DNA from: Opitutales bacterium
GTDB taxonomy: Bacteria; Verrucomicrobiota; Verrucomicrobiia; Opitutales; Oceanipulchritudinaceae
Length of the DNA: 50,925 nt
Assembly: GCA_020831585.1 (NCBI GenBank)
Contig: JAFIGE010000019.1
Coordinates: 1-50,925, forward strand
Reading direction: 5' to 3'
The translations under genes and the position numbers were made by a program. Each line of letters starts with the position of its first letter. Within the stretch, counting starts at the first letter, position 1. The notes beneath the pieces are model-generated. The model made no database searches. It worked only from the letters and a program-made list of their open reading frames with translations, and was not told the origin of the DNA. Of this stretch, positions 1 to 9,149 are shown piece after piece.

Positions 1-359
1 CCATGGGCGGGGGGAAGGCCGCGCGGGCGGGGATTGCGGCGCTGGTGAACGGGCGTGCGTGGAAGGAGGCGCAGGGGCTCTACCGGGAGTTGTTGCTGGG
101 GAAGGGGCGTGTGGCCAAGGCGCACGGGGGCCGCATTGGCCGGGATGTGAAGGAGCGGCTGGGTTTGGCGGATCTGGTGCGGTGCCGGGTGCGCTACTTC
201 ACGGATGGCGCGGTGCTGGGGAGCGCGGCGTTTGTGAAGGGGTGGTTGAGCCCGAGCGGGCGTTCCGCGGCCCATGCGTTGAAGGGCGGCGACTGGGGCG
301 GTCTCCACGCCCACCGCAATCTCCGCGTGCGCGCAGTGGAAGCTGTGGAAAATCCGTGA
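1..359 (+). CDS. RAYT-type transposase, C-terminal part (cut by window edge)
   Basis: This is the last ~118 codons of a gene that begins left of the window; the frame is open from base 3 to a TGA at 357-359. The motif VRCRVRYFTDGAVLGS followed by FVKGW matches the C-terminal part of the two full RAYT proteins in this window (LRCRLRYMTQGAIIGS in the 17.0 kb gene, LRCRIRYMTEGALIGS in the 34.7 kb gene). Its tail KGGDWGGL resembles KGGDFGGL of the 34.7 kb protein. RAYTs are single-domain HUH (Y1) transposases related to the IS200/IS605 enzymes and move or maintain REP palindromes. The catalytic HUH motif and tyrosine would lie outside the window, so activity cannot be judged. The family call rests on similarity to its paralogs. 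Confidence 0.8.
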   Translation, partial: MGGGKAARAGIAALVNGRAWKEAQGLYRELLLGKGRVAKAHGGRIGRDVKERLGLADLVRCRVRYFTDGAVLGSAAFVKGWLSPSGRSAAHALKGGDWGGLHAHRNLRVRAVEAVENP

Positions 360-402
360 ATTTCCATTGTCTAGCGGGGCGAGAGCCTCAACGCTCATTT
401 CC

Positions 403-2478
403 ATGATTGGCTTGCAGGACGGGTATGGGTCGGAACCCCCCGAGGCGGCCTTGCCTGAGCCTCCGCCCGCCGAGGCGGTCTTTGGCGAGTCCGGCTGGCT
501 GGCGCATGCCCTGCGCCTCGAACACCGCCCCCAACAGGCCGCAATGGCCGACGCCGTGCAGGAGGCTTTTGCCGAAAACACGCCCCTTTTCTTCGAAGCC
601 GGCACGGGCGTGGGCAAGAGCCTGGCCTATCTCATTCCCGGCATCTTCGAGGCCGTTGCGAAGGAGCGGCCCTTTCTTGTGTCCACGCACACGATCGCCC
701 TGCAGGAGCAGATCCTGAAGAAGGATTTGGAAATCTGCCGGCACCTCTTTCAGACCATTCCGGAGCTGGCGCCATTTCGCGACTTTCGCACGGCGTTGAT
801 GGTGGGCCGGAGCAACTACCTCTGCGGGACCCGCCTGGCCCTCGCGATGGAGTCGCGCCGGGATTTGTTTTCGGAATCAGCCGAGCGCGAACTCCAGCGC
901 ATCGTCGATTGGTCGATGGAGACGGAAACCGGCCTGCTGCAGGAACTTCCCCTTCCGCCCGAGGGCGAGATCTGGGACGCCGTCAATGCCGATGGCCCGG
1001 CCTGCAATCCGCGCAACTGCAAGCCGGATACCTGCTTCTATCGCCGGGCGCGCATTCGGATGGAGCGGGCGCATGTCGTGGTGGTGAACCACAGCCTGCT
1101 TTTCTCCCTGCTCGCCGCAGGCCTCCAGCCCCGCGGCAAGACGCCCGGCATTCTCCGCGCCAACGACTTCGCGGTGCTCGACGAAGCCCACACGGTGCCC
1201 GCCGTCGCAACCGACCACTTTGGCGAGCGGCTCAGTTCTTTCGGCCTCCGCCGGGCCCTCCAGCGCCTCTACCACCAGGATGCGCGGCGCAAGAAGCCGA
1301 GCGGGCTGATCGTGCGCAACGGTTGGAACCGCGATGGCCTCCTCGTGCAACGCGCCCAGGCCGCCGCCGACCAGTTCTTCGACCACATCCGCGAAGCGCT
1401 CCTGCACACCAAAACCGTGGTCCGCCTGCACGAACGCAACTGGGCCCCTCCCCTCCTCGACGAGCCGCTCGCCGAACTCATCACCCGCCTCGGTTCCCGC
1501 ATTGAGCAAATGGAGGAGGGCGCGGCCTGCGACGAAGTCACCGGCGCCCGCAACCTCCTCAAAACCTACCTCCAGTCCATCCGCAACTGCGTGGAGCTGG
1601 CAAACCCGGACGAGGTTTACTGGCTCGAGCGGACCGGCCGCCAAAAAAACATCGTCACCCTTCGCTCGGCTCCCATCGATGTCGCGCCGCACTTGCGCGA
1701 TGCCCTCTTTGCCCGCCAAACCGGGGTGGTGCTGACCAGCGCCACCCTTGCCGCCGGGAAAAACCTCGATTCCTTCATGGCCAGCGTGGGCGCAACCGGG
1801 GCACCGGGCAGAATCGTCACCTCGCCCTTCGATTTTGCACGGAATATGCGCGTCTATGTGGCCGAAGACGCCCCCTTGCCCACGCGCGACACCGCCCGCC
1901 TCGACAGCGCCTACCTCGCCGACATGATTACCTTCTGCGCGAAGGCGTGCGCCGGCGGGTCTCTTGTGCTCTTCACCAGCTATGCGGAGATGAACCGCGT
2001 GTGCGGCCTCGTGGAAGAGGATTTCGCGCGCGCCGGGCGCCCCTTCCTGATGCAGGGCCGCGATGGCAGCCGCACCGATCTCGTCGAACGCATGCGCCAA
2101 CAGGGCAACACCATCCTCTTCGGAACAGACAGCTTCTGGACGGGTATCGACGTAAGCGGCCCCGCGCTCTCGCAGGTCATCATCACCCGCCTGCCCTTCG
2201 AAAACCCCTCGGAACCCGTCGCCCAGGCCAAAGCCGAGCGCTGCGAAGCCGAAGGCGGCTCTCCCTTCACCGAACTCATGCTGCCCGCCGCCCTCATGAA
2301 ATTCCGTCAGGGCATCGGGCGCCTCATCCGCACGCGCAACGATTGCGGGACCATTGTCATCCTCGATGCACGGGTCTTGCGCAAAGCCTATGGCCGCGCC
2401 TTCCTCGACGTCCTTCCGGTGGATAACTGGACGCGCCTCTCCCGCGCCAACCGCTCCAGCCGATTCGAGCCCTTCTGA
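403..2478 (+). CDS. dinG: ATP-dependent DNA helicase, DinG/Rad3 (XPD) family
   Basis: Superfamily 2, Fe-S type 5'-3' DNA helicase of 691 residues, close to the usual DinG length. A Q-like motif (HRPQQAAMADAV, ~41-52) precedes Walker A (EAGTGVGKS, ~65-73) and a DEAH box (DEAH, ~260-263). Four cysteines at ~141, 201, 206 and 211 have the spacing expected for the 4Fe-4S cluster domain of DinG/XPD helicases. The C-terminal motor domain carries LFTSYAEM, FGTDSFWTGID and the motif VI arginines in RQGIGRLIRT. Such enzymes resolve R-loops, D-loops or G-quadruplexes and act in repair. The same frame opens earlier at a TTG (367); the ATG at 403 was preferred although no strong Shine-Dalgarno sequence is seen. 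The next gene starts 45 bp downstream and may be co-transcribed. Confidence 0.9.
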   Translation: MIGLQDGYGSEPPEAALPEPPPAEAVFGESGWLAHALRLEHRPQQAAMADAVQEAFAENTPLFFEAGTGVGKSLAYLIPGIFEAVAKERPFLVSTHTIALQEQILKKDLEICRHLFQTIPELAPFRDFRTALMVGRSNYLCGTRLALAMESRRDLFSESAERELQRIVDWSMETETGLLQELPLPPEGEIWDAVNADGPACNPRNCKPDTCFYRRARIRMERAHVVVVNHSLLFSLLAAGLQPRGKTPGILRANDFAVLDEAHTVPAVATDHFGERLSSFGLRRALQRLYHQDARRKKPSGLIVRNGWNRDGLLVQRAQAAADQFFDHIREALLHTKTVVRLHERNWAPPLLDEPLAELITRLGSRIEQMEEGAACDEVTGARNLLKTYLQSIRNCVELANPDEVYWLERTGRQKNIVTLRSAPIDVAPHLRDALFARQTGVVLTSATLAAGKNLDSFMASVGATGAPGRIVTSPFDFARNMRVYVAEDAPLPTRDTARLDSAYLADMITFCAKACAGGSLVLFTSYAEMNRVCGLVEEDFARAGRPFLMQGRDGSRTDLVERMRQQGNTILFGTDSFWTGIDVSGPALSQVIITRLPFENPSEPVAQAKAERCEAEGGSPFTELMLPAALMKFRQGIGRLIRTRNDCGTIVILDARVLRKAYGRAFLDVLPVDNWTRLSRANRSSRFEPF

Positions 2479-2523
2479 TCCGGCGAGGCCTTCGCCGCCG
2501 GCCGGCTAGCTCCCCTCTTTGAA

Positions 2524-2826
2524 ATGAAACCCACCGACCGCGAAAAAGACGATGCCTGGATCGGCGATGCCATCCTCGCCCTCTTTGCCCGCCGCTATAT
2601 CCTCGCCCACGCGCCGACCGCCGACCGCGTGAAGATGTTCACGCACATGACCTGCAACCAATTCCTCTCCGGCATCGGCGAACCCACCCGCGTGGAAGCC
2701 GCGATCGGGCGAGTCTACATCGAAGAGGGCCTCGAAGCCGCCTTCGCTCACATTGAGGCCAACCTTCTCCCGCTCTTCCAAAAACAATGGACCCGCGCGG
2801 CCAACCTGCGGCGAACGAAGGGTTGA
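2524..2826 (+). CDS. Mini-III-like ribonuclease III domain protein
   Basis: A 100-residue protein made only of an RNase III-like helical domain. AWIGDAILALFAR (~11-23) matches the AYxGDAVYE segment of Mini-III nucleases, including the alanine where classical RNase III has glutamate. VEAAIGRVYIEEGLEAA (~58-74) matches the second signature (VEALIGxxYLxxGxEAA). The aspartate of GDA and the glutamate of VEAAIG, which bind the catalytic metal in this family, are present. No double-stranded RNA binding domain follows. Mini-III matures 23S rRNA ends in Gram-positives; a role in RNA processing is inferred only. It is shorter than typical Mini-III (about 130-140 residues), so it could be a diverged or inactive relative. 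It lies 45 bp after the helicase gene. Confidence 0.65.
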   Translation: MKPTDREKDDAWIGDAILALFARRYILAHAPTADRVKMFTHMTCNQFLSGIGEPTRVEAAIGRVYIEEGLEAAFAHIEANLLPLFQKQWTRAANLRRTKG

Positions 2827-2916
2827 AACAAGGGTTGAGGGGTTTCCGGTCCACGATCCGGGCCGATAGAGCTTGCTGATTGGATTGGGGGGCGGTTAAT
2901 CGGCGTTTTTCCCGCC

Positions 2917-3666
2917 GTGAAACCGCAATTTACATCGTTTCCAAAAGTAATCGGATGGGGTGTCCTTTTCTTTCTTTTCGTTCCGGGCAGTCACCTCTTT
3001 GCCCTGGAAATGACGGGGCACAATGGCCAGCGGGTAACCTTCGCGGGCGTTCCGGAGGCCCACGCGGGCGGCCTGCGGCTTAAAGTCACCCCGGAGGGGC
3101 CGCTCATGGACGTGCCGTGGGACCGATTCGATGCGGAAGCGCTGCGCCGCGAACACCCGCGCATTGAATCAGCGCGTCTGCGAACAATGGGGTCAAACCG
3201 CGTGGCTCCCTTGAAGACGGGGGTGTTCCAAAACGTGCTCAGCCCGGTTGAAACCATTCATGAGATCAACGCCGTCCTGCAAATTGTGCCGATTCGCGTA
3301 GGCCAGGCGCGCTTTTACGGACCCTACCGCTCGCAAACCCTGCTCGACCTCCTGAAAGAAATGGAGGGAGTGGGGCTCAATGAAAAACGCCGCCGGGAGC
3401 GGCTCTTCCGCGCCTTTTCCGATACCCTGCGCAACAGCATCCTGCCCCGCCTCAAGCACATCGAAAGCCAAGTGCCCAACATCGCCTATTGCGAGCGTGT
3501 CGACCGCTACCTCTTTGTGGTGCCCCGGCGTTTGGCCCGCTTCAATGAAACAATGGAAGAAATTTTGCGCTCGGGCGAGATCACCGACGGCCACCGCGCC
3601 CAGTTGCACAGTTTTTTCCGCTACATGGAGACCCAGCTCCACGCCTATCCGCTGGCGGAAATTTGA
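2917..3666 (+). CDS. Secreted protein of unknown function
   Basis: A 249-residue protein starting at GTG. An N-terminal hydrophobic stretch (VIGWGVLFFLFVPGSHLFA, ~11-29) looks like a signal peptide ending near LFA-LE. The next ~50 residues (a short beta-rich stretch with GQRVTFAGV, LRLKVTPEG and VPWDRFDAEALR) resemble the small SH3-like SHD1 module seen in planctomycete and verrucomicrobial envelope proteins; this is a weak resemblance. The remaining ~180 residues are helical, charged and unrecognised. No catalytic motif is evident. It stands alone between the RNase III-like gene and a convergent structured gap. The assignment as exported is fairly safe; the function is unknown. Confidence 0.6.
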   Translation: MKPQFTSFPKVIGWGVLFFLFVPGSHLFALEMTGHNGQRVTFAGVPEAHAGGLRLKVTPEGPLMDVPWDRFDAEALRREHPRIESARLRTMGSNRVAPLKTGVFQNVLSPVETIHEINAVLQIVPIRVGQARFYGPYRSQTLLDLLKEMEGVGLNEKRRRERLFRAFSDTLRNSILPRLKHIESQVPNIAYCERVDRYLFVVPRRLARFNETMEEILRSGEITDGHRAQLHSFFRYMETQLHAYPLAEI

Positions 3667-3694
3667 AGATACCGCTTCGCCGCGCGGAACGGGC

Positions 3695-3840
3695 AAAAAG
3701 TAGTCGGGCGAGATTCATCCCCCGACTTCGCGACGGCCAGCAGCGCGCGATATCCAAAAGCCTTCAGCGACGCGGCAAATGCCCGCCCGTTTGCTGCTTT
3801 CCCGCCGCCCCAAGCTGGGCGCTGAAGGCAACCCAGCTAC
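3695..3840 (-). repeat. Dispersed structured 3'-end repeat, copy A
   Basis: Read on the minus strand, this copy starts with a hairpin of stem AGCTGGG/CCCAGCT (3832-3838 with 3813-3819) enclosing a loop that contains GCCTTCAGC. It ends with AGTCGGG/CCCGACT around GGATGAATCTCG, followed by TACTTTTT (down to 3695). The loop and end sequences match copies B and C, while the stems differ but stay complementary. In this orientation the copy lies downstream of ppc (stop at 4160), so the final hairpin and T-run could terminate its transcript. Confidence 0.65.
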
Positions 3841-3862
3841 CCTTGGAGCAAGGGGTCTTCGT

Positions 3863-3882
3863 CCCTCAGACCTCTCTGAGGG
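3863..3882. terminator. Strong stem-loop, possible terminator
   Basis: Perfect 8-bp inverted repeat CCCTCAGA/TCTGAGGG with a CCTC loop. It sits between the convergent 2917-3666 gene and ppc. No T-run follows on either strand, so a role as intrinsic terminator is uncertain. Confidence 0.4.
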
Positions 3883-4116
3883 GGTTGATCGCGTTTGGAC
3901 AAGCCATCACGCCACCTCTTTACAGGCTCAGGACTCCTCACTTCGGTGAAGCGATCTAGACACTTTCTCGATACGCCACGCGTTTTATCATTTCGCTGCG
4001 TGGAGGGCATCTTCCGTAGCAGGGTGGCCATGTTGGCCCCCTGCTCTGCGGCGCTGGGAGAGCGGAGGTCGCGGAGATTCCCGCATCGCCCCGAAAAGCC
4101 GCAGACGCAACGCGCT

Positions 4117-4132
4117 GACCCCAAATGGGGTC
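4117..4132 (-). terminator. Stem-loop just downstream of ppc
   Basis: Perfect inverted repeat GACCCC/GGGGTC with a 4-nt loop, 28 bp beyond the ppc stop codon. It has no U-tract, so it is a possible terminator or mRNA 3'-end stabiliser only. Confidence 0.35.
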
Positions 4133-4159
4133 GCGCCACCGCGTAGCCGGGCGGGCCCC

Positions 4160-6991
4160 TTACCCCGTGGTGCGCAGGCCGCCGGCGATGGCGTTGATGG
4201 TGAGGAGGGTGTCTTGCAGGAGGGCTTCTTTGCGGGCGGGGTCCTCGCAGGCGCGCCAGCGCGAGAGAAGGTCGATTTGCCGGAGGTGGAGCGGGCGGAG
4301 GGCCTCGGCGCGCGGCTGGAGCGTTTTCTCAAGGCGGGGGCGACGCTGCGCGCGGGAGTTGCCCAGAAGGTCCCCCACGGCCCGGCGGGCGCGGGCGTGT
4401 TCTTCGAGAATGCAGTCGAGGACGGTGCCGCGGGTCTCCGCATCGCGCACAAGGGCCGCGTAACGGCGCATGAGTTCTTCATCGGAACTGAGCAGCGCGG
4501 TTTCGACATTCGTGAGGACGTAGCGGAGGAAGGGCCAGGATTCGATGCCCGCCGCGATTTCCTCCCAGATGCGCGGGTTGTTTTCGCGCAGGGCTTCGAG
4601 GGCGCCGCCGACCCCATACCAACCGGGCAAAAAGAAACGGCTCTGCGACCAGCTGAAGACCCAGGGAATGGCGCGGAGGTCGGCGAGGGTGCGCGCCCCG
4701 GTGCGGCGCGAGGGGCGCGAACCGATGCGGCTCATTTCGAGGGCGTCGATGGGCGTGGCTTCGCGGAAAAAATCGATGAAGCCGGGCATCTCCAAAAGTT
4801 CGCGGTAGACCCGTCGGCTCGACCGCGCGAGATCCTCCATAACGCTTTCGAGCGGATGCGGGCGCGCCTCGGCCCCCAGATTGGCGAGGGAATAATAGAA
4901 GGTGCCGGCGACGAGCAGATCGAGGTTGTAGCTCGCCGTGAGGAGGTTGGCATACTTTTGGGCAATGACTTCACCCTGTTCGGTGAGGCGCAGATCAAAG
5001 GCCGCCGACTCGGCCGGGAGGGCTTCGAGGAAACGGTGCGTGGGGCCCGCCCCGCGGCTCACCGTGCCCCCGCGCCCGTGGAAGAAACGGATGCGCACGC
5101 CGCGCTCCGCCGCCACGCCGGCGATGGCGCGCTGGGCTTTGAGGAGCGACCACTGTGCGGCGAGGATACCGCTGTCTTTGTTGCTGTCGCTGTAACCGAT
5201 CATGACCTGCTGGTAGTAGTCATCGAGGCGCTCCATGCCCGCGCTCGGGGGGAGGTCGCGGCCCTTTTTCACCATTTTTCCATGGCGGCGACGGAACCAC
5301 ACGAGGGAGCGGCGGGTCAGCGGGTGATCGAGAAACTCGGCAAGGATGCCCGGACCAGCCTCCAGGTCGTCGATGGTCTCCAACAAAGGAGCCACCGGCA
5401 CCGTGCAGACGGTGCCCTCATCGGTTTGCGCAAAGAGCCCGGCTTCGCGCGCGAGGAAATAGACCCCGAGCAAATCGGAGAGCGAACGGGTCATGCTGAG
5501 AATAATCGTGCCGATGCCCTCTTCGCCATAATGGGCGCGCTGGATGGTAAACTCGCGCAGGGCACCCACCGCCGCCAAGGCTTCACGGTCGGTCAGCTCG
5601 GCGACGTTGAGAAGGGGCTGGGCCGACTTCAGTTGCTCATTGAGAAAAGCGACCCGCCGCGCCTCATCCCAGGAGGCAAAGTCGGCTTCCTTCCAACCGG
5701 CGGTGCGCAGGATTTGACCGATGGCGATCTCGTGGAGACCGCTGTTCTGGCGAATATCGAGGGCGGCGAGGTGAAAGCCAAAAACTTCCGCCGCGCGCAG
5801 GAGCGGATCGATGTCGGCCTGGGCAATGGGTTCCGCGTTGATTTCGCAGAGACAGGCGCGCACCTCCCGCAGGTCGCGGGTGTATTGATAGGCGTAGCGA
5901 TAGAAGCGCTCGCTCAGGGGAGCCGCACGCACGGACGCTTCGTCCGCCGGAGGGAAACGCAAGAGAATGAGGGAAAGCGCCTGCCGCCAGGGTTCGTTGG
6001 GATTGCGGGTGCGCACTTCTTCCAGTGCCGCCGCGCCAACAAGCGCCCCGAGGGCTTCGATTTTCCGTTCGAGGGAGGCCGGAGCGGGGCGGAGAAGGGA
6101 GCTGAGGCTCAATTTGGCCCGCGCTTCCATAAGAAGATTGCGCTGAAGGGCGAGAGCCTGACCGCGCAGCTCCGCGAGGGTCTCGCGGGTGACGGCCGGG
6201 GTCACGAGGGGATGGCCGTCGCGGTCACCCCCCACCCAGGTGCCAAAGCGCAGGCGCGGGAGGACCGCCGGATCGGCAAGGAGCGCGGGATCGAACCCGG
6301 CGGCTTCCCAGGCCGCGCGCAGGTGCGCATCGGTGCGGCGGAGCGTCTCCGGAAAGACGTTGACAAGGTAGTGCAGGAGAGCGGCCCGTTCAGCGGCCAC
6401 GGTGGGCTTCTCCAGGAGGGTCTCCCCGGTGCGCCAGAGGCGTTCGAGGGCGTTGCGCACCTGCCGGTCGATTTCGCGCTGCTCCGAGGGGGTCCACATG
6501 GTGTTTTCCCGCTGCACGAGCGAAAGATAAAGCCCGCGATGCTGCTCAAGCACCGTGACCCGCTTGGACTCCGTGGGGTGGGCCGTGAGGACGGGCTCCA
6601 CGCGCACGTGAGGGAGGGCGGCGGCAAGTTGCTCCGCCGTCCAACCGGCTTCCTTCAGGCGGCGCAAATAGAAACCCCAGAGGCCGGGTTCGGTGAGCAT
6701 GCCCGTCTGGCGTTCGCCGAATCGGCGCATCTGGTTGGCCACATTCTCCTCCACCATGTTGAGGAGTTGGAAGGAAATCGAATAGGCCTGGGCGGTGGAA
6801 TTATCCGGCACGGCGGCTTCCGCCGGAAAGGGTTCGCCATGCCACGGCAGCGCCTCCGCCACCCCGCCGTCCCCGACGCCCTCCAGAACCTCCGCAAAGG
6901 TGCCCATGAGGTAGTGCAGATCGCGGTCGATCTTCTCAAAACCCAGACGGATGCGCTCTCCCGCCGAATCAGCCGGTTGTTGTCTTTCCAT
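4160..6991 (-). CDS. ppc: Phosphoenolpyruvate carboxylase
   Basis: Converts phosphoenolpyruvate and bicarbonate to oxaloacetate and phosphate, refilling the TCA cycle in the cytoplasm. The 943-residue protein has the family hallmarks: TAHPTES (~136-142) with the catalytic histidine, GGDRDGHP, GYSDSNKDSG, the glycine-rich loop FHGRGGTVSRGAGPT with its conserved arginines, and the C-terminus LTINAIAGGLRTTG. The usual bacterial length is about 880-940. An in-frame ATG seven codons upstream (7012) would add MWLPFCA; the inner ATG was chosen because the added residues are hydrophobic and unlike the family N-terminus, but neither start has a clear Shine-Dalgarno sequence. It lies about 100 bp after nadE on the same strand and may be transcribed with it. 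Confidence 0.97.
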   Translation of the reverse strand: MERQQPADSAGERIRLGFEKIDRDLHYLMGTFAEVLEGVGDGGVAEALPWHGEPFPAEAAVPDNSTAQAYSISFQLLNMVEENVANQMRRFGERQTGMLTEPGLWGFYLRRLKEAGWTAEQLAAALPHVRVEPVLTAHPTESKRVTVLEQHRGLYLSLVQRENTMWTPSEQREIDRQVRNALERLWRTGETLLEKPTVAAERAALLHYLVNVFPETLRRTDAHLRAAWEAAGFDPALLADPAVLPRLRFGTWVGGDRDGHPLVTPAVTRETLAELRGQALALQRNLLMEARAKLSLSSLLRPAPASLERKIEALGALVGAAALEEVRTRNPNEPWRQALSLILLRFPPADEASVRAAPLSERFYRYAYQYTRDLREVRACLCEINAEPIAQADIDPLLRAAEVFGFHLAALDIRQNSGLHEIAIGQILRTAGWKEADFASWDEARRVAFLNEQLKSAQPLLNVAELTDREALAAVGALREFTIQRAHYGEEGIGTIILSMTRSLSDLLGVYFLAREAGLFAQTDEGTVCTVPVAPLLETIDDLEAGPGILAEFLDHPLTRRSLVWFRRRHGKMVKKGRDLPPSAGMERLDDYYQQVMIGYSDSNKDSGILAAQWSLLKAQRAIAGVAAERGVRIRFFHGRGGTVSRGAGPTHRFLEALPAESAAFDLRLTEQGEVIAQKYANLLTASYNLDLLVAGTFYYSLANLGAEARPHPLESVMEDLARSSRRVYRELLEMPGFIDFFREATPIDALEMSRIGSRPSRRTGARTLADLRAIPWVFSWSQSRFFLPGWYGVGGALEALRENNPRIWEEIAAGIESWPFLRYVLTNVETALLSSDEELMRRYAALVRDAETRGTVLDCILEEHARARRAVGDLLGNSRAQRRPRLEKTLQPRAEALRPLHLRQIDLLSRWRACEDPARKEALLQDTLLTINAIAGGLRTTG

Positions 6992-7092
6992 GGCGCAGAA
7001 AGGCAGCCACATCCGCGCCCGAAGTCAACCGTCACCGGATGGCCGCGCATTCGGCGCGGATTTGACCGATCCCGCCGTCGATCGGCGGCCGC

Positions 7093-8739
7093 TCACGAAC
7101 TCACATACTTTTGCACAATGGGAATGCGGCGGCCAACCCCGAAGGCCAGCGGGGTGATCTTGAGCCCGGGCGCGGCCTGCTTCCGCTTGTATTCATTCAG
7201 GTCCACCTTGCGCACCACATCCCGCACCACGGCCTCGTTGAAGCCCCGCGCGACGATGTCCGCCGTGCCCTCGCCCTGCTCCACGTAGAGATGCAGGATG
7301 GCATCGAGCACGTCATAAGGCGGAAGACTGTCCTCATCCTTCTGATCCGGCCGCAGCTCCGCCGAAGGGGGCTTCGTGATGGTGTTCCAAGGAATGATTT
7401 CCCGGTCGCGGTTGAGCCAGCGGCAAAGCTCGAAAACTTTTGTTTTCGGCAAATCGGAGATCACTGCGAGCCCGCCGGCCATGTCACCGTAGAGCGTGCA
7501 ATAACCCACCGCGATCTCGCTCTTGTTGCCGGTGGTGAGAAGGAGGGCACCGGTCTTGTTGGAGAGCGCCATGAGCAGGAGCCCGCGCGCGCGCGCCTGG
7601 ATGTTCTCCTCCGTCACATCGCGGGGGCGGCCCACAAAGAGCGGGGCCAGGGTGGACTCCGCCGCCGCGACCACCTCGGCAATGGGCAGCGTCTCATAAC
7701 GAATCCCCAGATTGCGCGCGAGGGCGGCGGCGTCATCCCGGCTGTGCTGGCTGGAAATGGCCGATGGCAGGCTCACCCCGAGCACGTTTTCCGCGCCGAG
7801 GGCCTCTTTTGCCAGAGCTGCCGTGAGCGCCGAGTCGATGCCGCCGCTCAGCCCCACAAGCGCCGAGCGAAATCCGCTCTTCCGGGCATAGTCGCGCAAG
7901 CCCAGAACGAGGGCGTCGTGGATGTCGGCCAGCTCGTCGGCGAAAAACCGCGGATGGGTTTGCGGGTCACCCGCGGAAAAGGGATCCACCACCGCCGTCG
8001 CCTCGGCAAAGCCGCCCAGCCCCGCGGAGACCGTGCCGTCCGCCCCCAGCACCATGCTGTGCCCGTCGAAAATGAGTTCGTCGTTGCCCCCGATGGCATT
8101 CACATAGACGAGGGGACAGCCGACACGTTGCGCCGCCCCGCCCACGATCGCCAGACGCGTGGAATCCTTCCCGTAGTGCCAGGGGCTCGCCGAAAGGTTC
8201 ACCACGAGGTCCACGCCTGCTTCCGCCAGACGGCCCACCGGATCGGTCAGGTAGTGGCGGCTCGTCTCAACCACCGGCCCCGTCCAGATATCCTCGCAAA
8301 TGGTCACGCCAATGCGCCTTCCCGCGTGCGTGAAGATCGCCGGGTCGGCGGCCGACTCAAAATAGCGGTCCTCGTCAAAAACATCATAGGTCGGGAGAAG
8401 GCATTTGCGCGCAACCCCCCGCACCCTCCCCCGCTCACACCAGAAAGCCGCATTCCAGAAACGCCGCCCCTGGCGGGCTTCGTTCACCTCCACGCAGCCG
8501 ATGAGCGCGGGCACATCCCCGGTCTCCGCCGCCACCCTTGCCAGCGCTGCCTGCGCATCCCCCACAAAGCGCCGCTTGAAAAGCAAATCGCGCGGCGGGT
8601 AGCCCGTGATGACCAGTTCCGGAAACACCACCAGCTCCGCCCCGTCCGCGACGAGCCGTGCATACGTCTCCGCCACCTTCGCGGCATTCCCCTCCAGATC
8701 CCCCACCACCGTATTGATCTGCGCCAATCCAACCTTCAT
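7093..8739 (-). CDS. nadE: Glutamine-dependent NAD+ synthetase
   Basis: Last step of NAD+ synthesis: amidation of nicotinate adenine dinucleotide with ATP, using ammonia released from glutamine. The N-terminal nitrilase-type glutaminase domain (~1-260) has the Glu-Lys-Cys triad at E41 ([15 protein letters not shown]), K112 ([11 protein letters not shown]) and C148 (ITICEDIW context). The C-terminal synthetase domain carries the pyrophosphatase loop SGGIDS (298-303), followed by LGVSLPS, TTGNKSE and YGDMAGG. The length of 548 residues fits the bacterial two-domain form. The ATG at 8739 begins [14 protein letters not shown], the expected nitrilase-fold start. It is divergent from the 9150 gene and upstream of ppc. 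Confidence 0.97.
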   Translation of the reverse strand: MKVGLAQINTVVGDLEGNAAKVAETYARLVADGAELVVFPELVITGYPPRDLLFKRRFVGDAQAALARVAAETGDVPALIGCVEVNEARQGRRFWNAAFWCERGRVRGVARKCLLPTYDVFDEDRYFESAADPAIFTHAGRRIGVTICEDIWTGPVVETSRHYLTDPVGRLAEAGVDLVVNLSASPWHYGKDSTRLAIVGGAAQRVGCPLVYVNAIGGNDELIFDGHSMVLGADGTVSAGLGGFAEATAVVDPFSAGDPQTHPRFFADELADIHDALVLGLRDYARKSGFRSALVGLSGGIDSALTAALAKEALGAENVLGVSLPSAISSQHSRDDAAALARNLGIRYETLPIAEVVAAAESTLAPLFVGRPRDVTEENIQARARGLLLMALSNKTGALLLTTGNKSEIAVGYCTLYGDMAGGLAVISDLPKTKVFELCRWLNRDREIIPWNTITKPPSAELRPDQKDEDSLPPYDVLDAILHLYVEQGEGTADIVARGFNEAVVRDVVRKVDLNEYKRKQAAPGLKITPLAFGVGRRIPIVQKYVSS

Positions 8740-9149
8740 CCGCCCACCAAGACACTTCTATCCTACCTACGCAAGTCCACCGGAGTTTAGAAAAAGGCTA
8801 CCGCGAAGTTTTTTATTGCTTCCCCCCAGATCTCCGCAACCCCACTGACATCGGCATACATGAATCAAATACCTCCCGACGACAAAAACCCGAAGGGAGT
8901 CAACCTACAGTGGAAGTTACCACTTAGTATATTTGCATCCCGGTAAATAATCTTGACTTTTATATGGTTTCACTCATTTCGATGCTGCGTGATAAAGAGT
9001 TTTGAGGTTTACCGTGACGTATCAAATTATATTACCTGGTTAATTATTATTGAAGAAAGTGTGTTTGCGTGGGGAAGCGTGGGGAAATTGTTGGATTGGG
9101 CGGAGGTCTGATTTGCGCTGGGGAGAATTTGCTTTGAAGGTATAGGGAG
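8740..9149. promoter_or_regulatory. AT-rich divergent intergenic region with a short palindrome
   Basis: This 410-bp gap separates nadE (minus) from the vWA gene (plus). Its middle (about 8760-9060) is clearly richer in A and T than its neighbours, as expected for a promoter region. A palindrome AGTGG-AAGTTA-CCACT lies at 8909-8924 and could be an operator. A TTGACT at 8953-8958 resembles a -35 box, but no good -10 box is found 16-18 bp away. No ORF is supported. Confidence 0.35.

Larger units (their letters stand above)
3667..4159. other. Hairpin-rich gap between convergent genes
   Basis: This 493-bp gap has no credible ORF but is dense in inverted repeats. The left part (3695-3840) is a minus-oriented copy of the dispersed structured repeat. 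To its right are CCCTTG/CAAGGG with a GAG loop (3840-3854), CCCTCAGA/TCTGAGGG (3863-3882), CCACGC/GCGTGG (~3976-4003), a CAGGG-T-GGCC hairpin (4020-4043) and GACCCC/GGGGTC (4117-4132). It could be a long structured 3' untranslated region of ppc, a small RNA, or a stack of terminators. Nothing else is recognisable here. Confidence 0.6.

Noticed and set aside
7013-7092. Possible promoter or regulatory RNA between nadE and ppc
   Set aside because: The 80-bp gap shows no clear boxes or strong stem; simple operon spacing is enough.
4214-7288. Long plus-strand open frame (1024 codons) across ppc
   Set aside because: It is the mirror of ppc, whose minus-strand frame has clear catalytic motifs; the plus frame is rich in Gly/Ala/Arg as expected for a GC-rich shadow.
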